A DNA stretch of 14,935 bases, taken from contig CANOBT010000136.1 in the NCBI GenBank assembly GCA_947564305.1, positions 1 to 14,935 of the forward strand. Reading direction: 5' to 3'. Below the pieces are notes generated by a model that saw nothing but the letters and a program-made list of their open reading frames with translations, was not told the origin of the DNA and ran no database searches. Within the stretch, counting starts at the first letter, position 1; every line of letters begins with the position of its first letter. Source of the DNA: an uncultured Lachnospiraceae bacterium (GTDB lineage: Bacteria; Bacillota_A; Clostridia; Lachnospirales; Lachnospiraceae). The translations under genes were made by a program, and so were the position numbers. Positions 1-6,387 of the stretch are shown here, piece after piece.

Positions 1-2
1 AA

Positions 3-470
3 GGTGAGGATGGGACTTTTGAATGGAATGCCCAATTGTGCTATGAAAACGGAAAATTTGTTTTGCAATATGGCGGAAGTGGTTTTCCGCCATATGATAT
101 CACACTTTTTGCGGTGCTGAATGTAGATGACAACCCCCGCAAAATTTCTTTTGCGATGCCGGAGGGAACGCCTGTTATAAATGATACGCTGAGGGTGGAA
201 ACTGTATTGGCACCCACAAAGTCTTGTATCGTGAAATGCAGAGACGTATTTTCTGTAAATGGAAAACCACAGACAACAGAGACGTATACGGTGTCTGTGG
301 ATGTACCTGTATTTGCGGATAAAAGTATCGGCTATACCGGAGCATTGACACAGGAATTGGCGCCGTTTTATGGTAAGGATGAGTTAAAAGTCCGGCAGAC
401 GCTGAAAAAATATCTGTACGATCCGAACAGTATCCGTGAAATTGGAAAGAAAGCCGATGAGGAGGCCTAG
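3..470 (+). CDS. Unrecognised protein, C-terminal part only (5' end outside window)
   Basis: The frame is open from the first bases of the window, so this is the last ~155 residues of a longer protein; the TTG at 36 is not a convincing start because coding continues upstream of it. It ends with TAG at 468-470. The visible part is rich in beta-type, hydrophilic sequence (for example YGGSGFPPYD, then alternating V/T/I stretches around residues 60-110) and closes with a charged segment ending in KKADEEA. No signal peptide, membrane helix or catalytic motif is visible. The ribosome binding site of the next gene lies inside its last codons, so the two are probably co-transcribed and perhaps act together. 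I do not recognise the family. A perfect 11-bp inverted repeat lies inside the coding frame at 68-95. Confidence 0.7.
   Translation, partial: GEDGTFEWNAQLCYENGKFVLQYGGSGFPPYDITLFAVLNVDDNPRKISFAMPEGTPVINDTLRVETVLAPTKSCIVKCRDVFSVNGKPQTTETYTVSVDVPVFADKSIGYTGALTQELAPFYGKDELKVRQTLKKYLYDPNSIREIGKKADEEA
68..95 (+). repeat. Perfect 11-bp inverted repeat inside the coding frame
   Basis: ATATGGCGGAA (68-78) and TTCCGCCATAT (85-95) are exact reverse complements around a 6-base loop. In RNA this is a strong stem-loop. It lies within the partial gene and encodes part of its YGGSGFPPYD segment. A run of five T starts about ten bases further on, too far away for a standard intrinsic terminator. Confidence 0.7.
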
Positions 471-471
471 A

Positions 472-1875
472 ATGGGAAAGCACAAAATTCTGAGACTGGC
501 TTTACCGATAATGATAATGCTTTTGACAAGCGGCTGCGCAATAAAGAAATCACCGGCTGAAATCCTTGCATTCTCTGCATTTTATATGGATTACCATTCC
601 GGTGACATTGGGTTTTATATTGACTGGCGGAACTTCTCCAATGAAAAGACCGTTGATTTTTTGATTTTATCTGTTTCTTTTGCATCAGAAGATACGCAGC
701 CATTGCGCTACCGTATCCTGGAACCAGAGGGGATTGCGCCTGGAGAGCACAATCGTACCAATCGTTATGAAATAAAACAGTATGAACTTCCTTCTATGGA
801 AATAACTTCGCTGGAAGTATCCATATTACAGATTGGTTATACAGACGGCTCGGTCTGGAAAAACGGGGACAATCCATCTGTTGTGTCTGCAGAGATAGAC
901 GGAAAGAAAGGCTGCGGTGCATTCCCTGTTCAAATAAATGAAGCGGTTTTCTATGCATCATCAGAAACCTCCCCTTTCATAGATTTCCAGGCAGACTGGA
1001 CGAACCTTTCTGAGACAGAAAGCATCATAGATGTCGTATATAAGATTACAGCCAAATCTTCTTATGGAACCGCGATTCCTGCAAAAGACGGAGCTGAAGC
1101 CATATATGCTGCGGATGATTTCAGCGCTTCTAAACAGCCTGCACCCGGCTCAGATTACCATAGTGATAAAAAATCAATTATGAGACTTCTCTTTAGCAGG
1201 GAAGATGCGGCAATATATGAAATATCCGTGTGCAAAGCGGTCGATTCAAACGGGACCGTATGGGAAAATTCTGATGAAAGTGACCGGATTGCAGTGATTT
1301 TCTGCGGCAAAAAAGGCTATCGTTTTGGAGACAATGTTTCGAATCCATCTATTCAGGCATTGGTTCACCGTATTGCGGAAGAATCACAAAAATACGATTT
1401 GGATTTGGAAGAGCCGGAGATATTTGTCAGGGAACATAACTATTGCATACTGCGGTATGCAGGCGTTGACATCCGGGCGGAGCTGTCTGAGACAAATGAA
1501 GTGCTTCCGGATAAGGTAGGCTTTATTTACTATTCCAAGGGACTCCACAAACAAACGGAAGCCAACCTGTTGGCCTACCTGGACAAGATGCGCTCCTTAC
1601 GTCTATGTATCTGCGCAGCCGCATTGACGGAGCTGCCGTATGAAGAAGTCATACAAAAAGTGGAAGAATATAATAAGAACAGTGAAAGCCAAATTGATTT
1701 TGAGGATCCTGCCTATGCAACTTACGAGACAGGAAACAGTGTTTTAGACAAATACGGCGTACAAAATCCGTGCGGTGTGTTTGCTGTTGGAAAGGATTTG
1801 TATGATCCTCTGGAAGCTTTTTTCTGGGCAGGCGAGAATCCTTATGATTCACAGGATGCGGCTGATGCTGATTAA
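472..1875 (+). CDS. Predicted lipoprotein with two related tandem domains
   Basis: A 467-residue protein. The ATG at 472 was chosen because AGGAGG (460-465) lies six bases upstream, inside the end of the preceding gene. The N-terminus is a short lipoprotein signal: two basic residues, a hydrophobic run at about 8-18, then LLTSGC with Cys22 as the likely lipidated residue (Thr at -3 is not the ideal residue). Two similar segments follow at roughly 32-140 and 155-270. Each has a W-x-N-x-S motif (W52, W176), a PG about 40-50 residues later, a beta-rich stretch, and a closing G-S/T-VW-K/E-N motif (127-131 and 261-266), which suggests a duplicated Ig-like extracellular domain. The remaining ~180 residues form an acidic domain that I do not recognise. 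The likely location is the outer face of the cytoplasmic membrane. Function unknown; the close coupling suggests it works with the preceding gene product. Confidence 0.8.
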   Translation: MGKHKILRLALPIMIMLLTSGCAIKKSPAEILAFSAFYMDYHSGDIGFYIDWRNFSNEKTVDFLILSVSFASEDTQPLRYRILEPEGIAPGEHNRTNRYEIKQYELPSMEITSLEVSILQIGYTDGSVWKNGDNPSVVSAEIDGKKGCGAFPVQINEAVFYASSETSPFIDFQADWTNLSETESIIDVVYKITAKSSYGTAIPAKDGAEAIYAADDFSASKQPAPGSDYHSDKKSIMRLLFSREDAAIYEISVCKAVDSNGTVWENSDESDRIAVIFCGKKGYRFGDNVSNPSIQALVHRIAEESQKYDLDLEEPEIFVREHNYCILRYAGVDIRAELSETNEVLPDKVGFIYYSKGLHKQTEANLLAYLDKMRSLRLCICAAALTELPYEEVIQKVEEYNKNSESQIDFEDPAYATYETGNSVLDKYGVQNPCGVFAVGKDLYDPLEAFFWAGENPYDSQDAADAD

Positions 1876-1877
1876 TC

Positions 1878-1923
1878 AGAATGGGGGTGCGGCTCTGCCC
1901 TTTGACAGAGCTGTCCCCCTTCT
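1878..1923. terminator. Hairpin between convergent genes, probable bidirectional terminator
   Basis: GGGGG (1883-1887) pairs with CCCCC (1915-1919) and GCTCTG (1892-1897) with CAGAGC (1906-1911), around an 8-base loop and a small internal bulge. AGAA (1878-1881) can extend the stem with TTCT (1920-1923). It lies in the 51-base gap between the convergent lipoprotein gene and the sugar-nucleotide gene. The plus-strand tail (TTCTGTTCT) is only moderately U-rich, so efficiency is uncertain. Confidence 0.65.
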
Positions 1924-1926
1924 GTT

Positions 1927-3243
1927 CTAAAACCGGACAATCTTCCTGACTGCATCCAATAAATTTTCCACTGCCATATCCGCACCAAAACATTCTCCCA
2001 TGCCGCCAATCAGTGCAGTTTTGCAGCCCGCGTTCTTACCTGCCAGAACATCATTCTCACTATCTCCGATCATCCAGGAATTTTCCAGTTCTATGTTTAA
2101 TTCTTCTGCTGCCCTCAATAACATCCCCGGCTTGGGCTTGCGGCATTCACAGTCTATTTTCAGTTCCGGAATTTCGCCGTCATAACCTTTATGCGGATGA
2201 TGGGGACAGTAATAAACAGCATCCAGATATGCGCTTTCTAATCCAAGGAGTGTTTCCATTTTATTGTGTATTTCATTCAACTGAGCATAACTCACTTCTC
2301 CCCTTGCAATCACCGGCTGATTGGTACACACCACGGCAAGATAGCCGGAATGATTAATCAAACGCACTGCCTCCGCAGCTCCTGGAAGCAGTTCAAACTG
2401 CTCAATATCTCTCAAAAATCCCACGTACTTATTGATTGTACCATCACGATCTAAGAAAATGGCTTTTTGCCTGTTTCGAAGATTTTTAGATTGAACTATG
2501 CCATTTTTATAATCCCGGACTACAGCATCATACCGTTTTGGCGTACCCATATCCTTTACATACTCAGGAGAATCGTAGCAGTACATCTGCTTTGTACCGG
2601 ATAAAGGCTTCAAAATCTGACGGTCTAAATCAACTTTTATCGTTTTACCATCGGGCCCCTTAGTGCCAATCTTCTCAGCGTCCAGATTGATACGGTCGAG
2701 TATGGCCGGATTGATGACGTGCAGCCCGGCATTTACTCTGTTTTTATAGTATAAAGGTCTCTCGTCCTCCTTTGCAAGCCAGTTTTTAACCCACCCGTCT
2801 TCGTCAGCTATGAGCAGTCCGCTGTCATAGGGATGTGAATTCGGATGTGTAAAAAGAGTAACCAAAGCGCGGTGAGTTTTGTGGTATTTTACCATTCTGT
2901 TAAAATCCACATCAAATACCGCATCTGCATTTAAGAGAAGGAAGTCCTCGTCTCCCAGGACATTCCTCAGCTTAAAAAGTGCGCCTGCATTTCCGAGAGG
3001 CGTGGTTTCATTGTAGTATTGGATGGATACTCCAAACCTGCCGCCGTCTCCAAAGTACTCCATTATTTTATCAGCCATGTAGGAAACAGTCAGGATAATG
3101 TCCGTAAATCCCTGTATCCTGAGGGATTCGATTTCTCGTTCCAACACCGGAATGTTATCAATTGGTATGAGTGGTTTGGGTATGTCCGGAAAAAGTTCTG
3201 AAATGCGTGTTCCCCTTCCTCCGGCCATGATGATTGTTTTCAT
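1927..3243 (-). CDS. Bifunctional sugar-1-phosphate nucleotidyltransferase / GmhB-like HAD phosphatase
   Basis: A 438-residue fusion. Residues 1-~235 are a nucleotidyltransferase of the HddC/RmlA type: MAGGRGTR at 6-13, PKP at 22-24 and LNAD at 104-107, the metal- and nucleotide-binding landmarks. Residues ~258-425 are a HAD-IIIA phosphatase like GmhB: DRDGT (265-269, nucleophile and acid/base Asp), TNQ (307-309), RKPKPG (368-373) and GDSENDVLAG (393-402), plus a zinc-type cluster with C346, H348, H349, C365 and C367. In the known GDP-heptose pathway GmhB removes the 7-phosphate from a heptose bisphosphate and HddC activates the resulting heptose-1-phosphate, so the fusion would couple consecutive steps in the cytoplasm for a surface glycan. 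No isomerase (GmhA), kinase (HddA) or glycosyltransferase is nearby, so the substrate is inferred. AAGGAG (3255-3260 on the complement) sits 11 bases before the ATG. It is separated from ftsQ by a gene scar and is probably transcribed on its own. Confidence 0.85.
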   Translation of the reverse strand: MKTIIMAGGRGTRISELFPDIPKPLIPIDNIPVLEREIESLRIQGFTDIILTVSYMADKIMEYFGDGGRFGVSIQYYNETTPLGNAGALFKLRNVLGDEDFLLLNADAVFDVDFNRMVKYHKTHRALVTLFTHPNSHPYDSGLLIADEDGWVKNWLAKEDERPLYYKNRVNAGLHVINPAILDRINLDAEKIGTKGPDGKTIKVDLDRQILKPLSGTKQMYCYDSPEYVKDMGTPKRYDAVVRDYKNGIVQSKNLRNRQKAIFLDRDGTINKYVGFLRDIEQFELLPGAAEAVRLINHSGYLAVVCTNQPVIARGEVSYAQLNEIHNKMETLLGLESAYLDAVYYCPHHPHKGYDGEIPELKIDCECRKPKPGMLLRAAEELNIELENSWMIGDSENDVLAGKNAGCKTALIGGMGECFGADMAVENLLDAVRKIVRF

Positions 3244-3296
3244 AATTTATTGAACTCCTTTTGTGGAATAATATGGTTTCTGCTTTTCACAATGCT

Positions 3297-3711
3297 TCAT
3301 AGCTGCTCCTCTATCTTTACAGTACGTTTATTTAATTCTCCATTTGTTATCTCAATTGTCTTACGGATTCTATGAAGCTTTTTCTTATCATCCGGAAAGT
3401 ATTTGATGCAAATTTCAAGCGCCTTTTTATATTGTGTCTCCTCACCCTTGGATGCCTTCTCTGAATAAATTGTTCCAATAGCATACTGGCATTTGTCAGG
3501 AAAGGCATAATTCTGCGGCAGTTGTTTTTTTCATATTTTTTCAGCATTTCCATAAAACTTCAATGCCTTGGTCCGATACTCCAATATGCCGCTCATAATC
3601 CCCAAGATCTATCCCAGGGAAATTAGGATGCATCAGATTTAGATTTTCTAAATTCCAGTTATACGCGATGTTTAAAATAGACATAGCGATTTTTTCCCAC
3701 TTTATCCTCTG
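3297..3711 (-). pseudogene. Degraded SMEK-domain-like gene with TPR-like tail
   Basis: Two minus-strand frames look like pieces of one gene. The first (3711 to about 3585) reads ILNIAYNWNLENLN, then NFPGIDLGDYERHIGVS; this W-N-L-x-N-L-N ... GIDLxD ... I-x-V pattern is what I recall of the SMEK domain found at the N-terminus of bacterial proteins, some linked to ABC-three-component or other conflict loci. The second frame (about 3595 to 3297) reads TKALKFYGNAEKI, a TGA stop at 3531-3533, then QNYAFPDKCQYAIGTIYSEK and a charged end closing at TGA 3297-3299; its A-x-x-Y-x-x-A spacing resembles TPR helices. The shift between frames, the internal stop and the short total length (about 140 codons) argue for internal deletion and decay rather than an expressed protein. 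No credible start codon with an RBS is visible. The SMEK assignment rests on memory of the motif, not on a search. Confidence 0.5.
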
Positions 3712-3739
3712 TTACAGTGCACGGTGAATCCTGTACTCG

Positions 3740-3844
3740 TCATTGTACTGACACGTCTATAATTTGACTAATTGTACAGTCAAATTTATCAATGCTTTTT
3801 GGACTGCTCTCCAAAACCTTCTTAATTTTCGCTATTTTTTGAAA
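3740..3844 (-). pseudogene. Short orphan coding-like remnant just downstream of ftsQ
   Basis: A stop-to-stop frame of about 34 residues beginning FQKIAKIKKVLESS and continuing KSIDKFDCTISQIIDVS. It has coding-like composition but no start codon or RBS, and lies in a third frame relative to the two SMEK/TPR-like pieces further downstream. It may be another fragment of the same decayed insertion or chance. Bases 3845-3876, up to the ftsQ stop, show no clear terminator hairpin. Confidence 0.2.
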
Positions 3845-3876
3845 TCATAATCAGGTAACTATCAAAGAAATCTCTT

Positions 3877-5148
3877 CTACTCCGGCTCTATCGCCTCAGT
3901 CCCTTCTTCTCCTTCTCCCTCCGCCTGCGCTTTATCATCGGATGGTGCTTCCGCTTTATCCGGCACAAAACGGATGGTGCTTCCGGAGGCATCATAGTTT
4001 TCCAGGTGCAGAACCCCGGGCTGTCCGGAATACATTTCCGTCAGCTTTTCCAGAATCGGCGGAATCTGGGCCAGCCTGTCCGAAAACTTGCCATTTCCTA
4101 TCTGTACCCGGACGCTGCCAAAATGCAAAGTCAGGTCAAGCCCTGCACAGCTGATTTTATCCGGGGACAACTCCTGCTTTTCCAAAAGCGGAATCAGTTC
4201 TTTGATTTCTTCATAAACCTGTCCCTCTTCTTCCGGAAGTGCCTGGCCCAGAACAATCTCATCCTCATTGATTTCCATGCCCTCTATATAAGGCACACCT
4301 TCTATCACGGAATCAGTAACCAGGGCGGCCTTTCCCTGTTGGTCAAAATACAAAAACTTTCCGGCATAATCTATTCTTCCGCTGAAAGTTTTTTCCTTCA
4401 CCTGCACAGTGACCGTCCGCAGGTCCTTTAGCCCTACTTTCGCCTCCTCCACCGCGGGAAGCTGCTCCACATCATTCTGATTATATTTCCACAGCAAATA
4501 CAGGGCATTATTTGAATATGCGTCCTGCGTCAGCCAGTCTATGATTTCCTCCTCGGAGCAGTATTGATTGCCTGTAACCGTAATCTTCTCCACCTCGAAC
4601 AATACGATGACCAGAAATCCAAGTCCCGCCAGTATGATAAGCATGCACAGGAATCCGACCAAAAACTTCTTACCTGACTTCTTTCTTTTTGGCTTTTTTC
4701 CCCGCTGAGCCGTGGACGGGTGGCCTCCTGCCTTTTGCGTGCTCCCAGCCGAGCCACCGGCGGCGCTATCCCGAACCGCCTTGCCATTCCTTCCGTCCTT
4801 TCTTCCGTCCTTCACATTTCTGCCTTTTTGAACATTCTGGCTTTTTCGTCCGCTCTTCGAATTTCGAGTTCTTTGCACACTTTGATTTTCCCGTCCGCTT
4901 TTCGAATTTCCGGTTCTTTGTTTACTTTGATTATTCCGCCCGGTTTTCGCATCTCTGGCTCGTTGACCGCTTTGATTATTTTGTCCACTGCGAAGTCTGT
5001 TCCCATTTTCCGGTCTTCGTCTTTCCTGAATAATATCCACACTCTCTAGTTTCTGTCCATGTGTTTTTTCTATGTCCATTCCCTGAACAGAGGATGTGCT
5101 GGAGGGGATACGTTTTGTCCCATTCTCCGGACGTTCACTCGCCGTCAT
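3877..5148 (-). CDS. ftsQ: Cell division protein FtsQ/DivIB with repeat-containing basic tail
   Basis: A 423-residue bitopic membrane protein. The ATG at 5148 is preferred because AGGAGG (5155-5160) lies six bases before it; an ATG 18 bases further upstream is overlapped by that site. The layout is: a very long, basic, low-complexity cytoplasmic N-terminus (~1-160) with four 15-residue repeats; one membrane helix (~161-184); a POTRA-like domain beginning FEVEKITVTGNQ; a beta domain; and an acidic C-terminus (AEGEGEEGTEAIEPE). FtsQ/DivIB with FtsL and the DivIC type of protein forms a scaffold that recruits and activates FtsW and the septal PBP on the outer membrane face. It is the last gene of the cluster in this window, 101 bases after ftsW. 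The cytoplasmic tail is much longer than the few tens of residues I know from better-studied FtsQ proteins. No terminator is seen after it. Confidence 0.9.
   Translation of the reverse strand: MTASERPENGTKRIPSSTSSVQGMDIEKTHGQKLESVDIIQERRRPENGNRLRSGQNNQSGQRARDAKTGRNNQSKQRTGNSKSGRENQSVQRTRNSKSGRKSQNVQKGRNVKDGRKDGRNGKAVRDSAAGGSAGSTQKAGGHPSTAQRGKKPKRKKSGKKFLVGFLCMLIILAGLGFLVIVLFEVEKITVTGNQYCSEEEIIDWLTQDAYSNNALYLLWKYNQNDVEQLPAVEEAKVGLKDLRTVTVQVKEKTFSGRIDYAGKFLYFDQQGKAALVTDSVIEGVPYIEGMEINEDEIVLGQALPEEEGQVYEEIKELIPLLEKQELSPDKISCAGLDLTLHFGSVRVQIGNGKFSDRLAQIPPILEKLTEMYSGQPGVLHLENYDASGSTIRFVPDKAEAPSDDKAQAEGEGEEGTEAIEPE
4810..4989 (-). repeat. Four 45-bp (15-residue) tandem repeats in ftsQ
   Basis: In the protein the units start SGQNNQSGQR, TGRNNQSKQR, SGRENQSVQR and SGRKSQNVQK, each exactly 15 residues apart and each ending near a Lys. 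The consensus is (S/T)G-R-x-N-Q-S-x-Q-R-x-x-N-x-K. A decayed fifth unit (DGRKDGRNGK) follows. The repeats are rich in R, K, N, Q and S, lack hydrophobic residues, and lie on the cytoplasmic side. Confidence 0.85.
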
Positions 5149-5189
5149 AACATTCCTCCTCATATGCATCGCACTTTTTCTTCATTTTT

Positions 5190-5195
5190 ATTGTA
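5190..5195 (-). promoter_or_regulatory. Weak candidate extended -10 element ahead of ftsQ
   Basis: In the 101-base ftsW-ftsQ gap the minus strand reads TGGTACAAT, matching an extended -10 (TG-N-TACAAT). No good -35 hexamer is found 17 bases upstream (CTGCAG). It would start transcription about 50 bases before the ftsQ ATG. Tentative. Confidence 0.25.
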
Positions 5196-5249
5196 CCAAC
5201 ATCATCCGGAATCTGCAGCCATCATCGGCTTTCCGAAACTACCCTGCCA

Positions 5250-6347
5250 CTATTTTACCAGATTCGACACGCTCAGCACAAGCCCCATTTCCAACAGCAA
5301 AAATAGAACCGATGTCCCCCCGTAACTGATAAAAGGAAGGGTAATTCCCGTATTCGGAATGGTGTTGGTGACAACGGCGATATTCAAAATCACCTGAATC
5401 ATCATATGTGCCATGGCCCCTGACGCAATCAGCGCCCCCAATAAATCTCTGGCATGGGTAGCGATGACGAAAAAACGCCAGATAAGAATCAAAAACAGCA
5501 AAACAATGAAACTGGCGCCTACCAGACCCAGCTCCTCGCAAATAATCGAAAAAATCATATCATTCTGTGCTTCCGGCAAAAAACCTAACTTCTGAACGCT
5601 CTCTCCGAGCCCTCTGCCGAACAATCCGCCGGAACCAATCGCGTACAATCCCTGCAGGGTCTGATATCCTTTTTCATACTTCTCCGGATTTCTCCAGATT
5701 GCAAGGCGCTCCAAACGGTAGCTTTCCAATGCCAGAAACACTCCAAGAAATCCCACTGCTGCCGCGGCCATGGCAATAAACTGCACATATTTCGGACTTG
5801 CCACAAAAATCAAAACTGCCGCGATTCCCAGGATGATGATTGCCGTACTTAAATTGCTGGCCCCCACCAGGGCAACAATGGGAAGCACCGGCAGCATGAC
5901 CCGGATTAAGGTACTGAATTTCCCCATAGTCTTCACATTTTTTGTCACCAGACAGGCGAGGAAGAGAATCAGCGCTACCTTGGCAAATTCCGAGGGCTGA
6001 AACGAAACAGGGCCCAAAGACAACCATCTTTTGGACCCATTGTATTCATCTCCTACAAACATAACTGCAACAGATAAAAGAACTGCCGTCAGATAGCCGA
6101 GGTTCGCCAGAGGCACCCATGTATGATAATCCACTTTGGCCACAAAAAACATACCCACCAGCCCCAACGCCGTTGCAAAACCCTGTTTTTTCAAATAATA
6201 GTACGGATCATGGAATTTAACCTGCCCATTGTACGCACTGGTACTGTACAACAGTACAAGACCAATCACCACCAGCAGAAGAACGACTACCAGCATCGTA
6301 TAATCATACCGTTTTCCCCCTTGTCGAAAAAACTTCTCCTTCGGCAT
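5250..6347 (-). CDS. ftsW: Septal peptidoglycan glycosyltransferase FtsW (SEDS family)
   Basis: A 365-residue polytopic membrane protein with about ten hydrophobic segments, the usual size for the family. SEDS landmarks are present: YSTSA at 34-38, GSKRWLSLGPVSFQPSE at 104-120, GYQTLQGLYAIGSGG at 227-241, PEAQNDMIF at 258-266 with the conserved Asp263 in the position shown to be catalytic in RodA, and ISYGGTS at 340-346. SEDS proteins polymerise lipid II into glycan strands and work with a class B PBP, two of which are encoded upstream. AGGAG lies about nine bases before the ATG, and murD ends 40 bases upstream, so the two are co-transcribed. In Bacillus the same position is held by spoVE, a sporulation paralogue; sequence inspection alone cannot separate FtsW from SpoVE here. 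Confidence 0.92.
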   Translation of the reverse strand: MPKEKFFRQGGKRYDYTMLVVVLLLVVIGLVLLYSTSAYNGQVKFHDPYYYLKKQGFATALGLVGMFFVAKVDYHTWVPLANLGYLTAVLLSVAVMFVGDEYNGSKRWLSLGPVSFQPSEFAKVALILFLACLVTKNVKTMGKFSTLIRVMLPVLPIVALVGASNLSTAIIILGIAAVLIFVASPKYVQFIAMAAAAVGFLGVFLALESYRLERLAIWRNPEKYEKGYQTLQGLYAIGSGGLFGRGLGESVQKLGFLPEAQNDMIFSIICEELGLVGASFIVLLFLILIWRFFVIATHARDLLGALIASGAMAHMMIQVILNIAVVTNTIPNTGITLPFISYGGTSVLFLLLEMGLVLSVSNLVK

Positions 6348-6387
6348 AAAATTACACTCCTGATATTCATATTATAAATTTACAAAA

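Noticed and set aside
3347..3553. 68-codon minus-strand frame starting MEMLKKYEK
   Set aside because: Only the first few codons look natural; after the poly-A stretch the coding-like signal continues in another frame, so this is a product of the gene decay, not a small gene.
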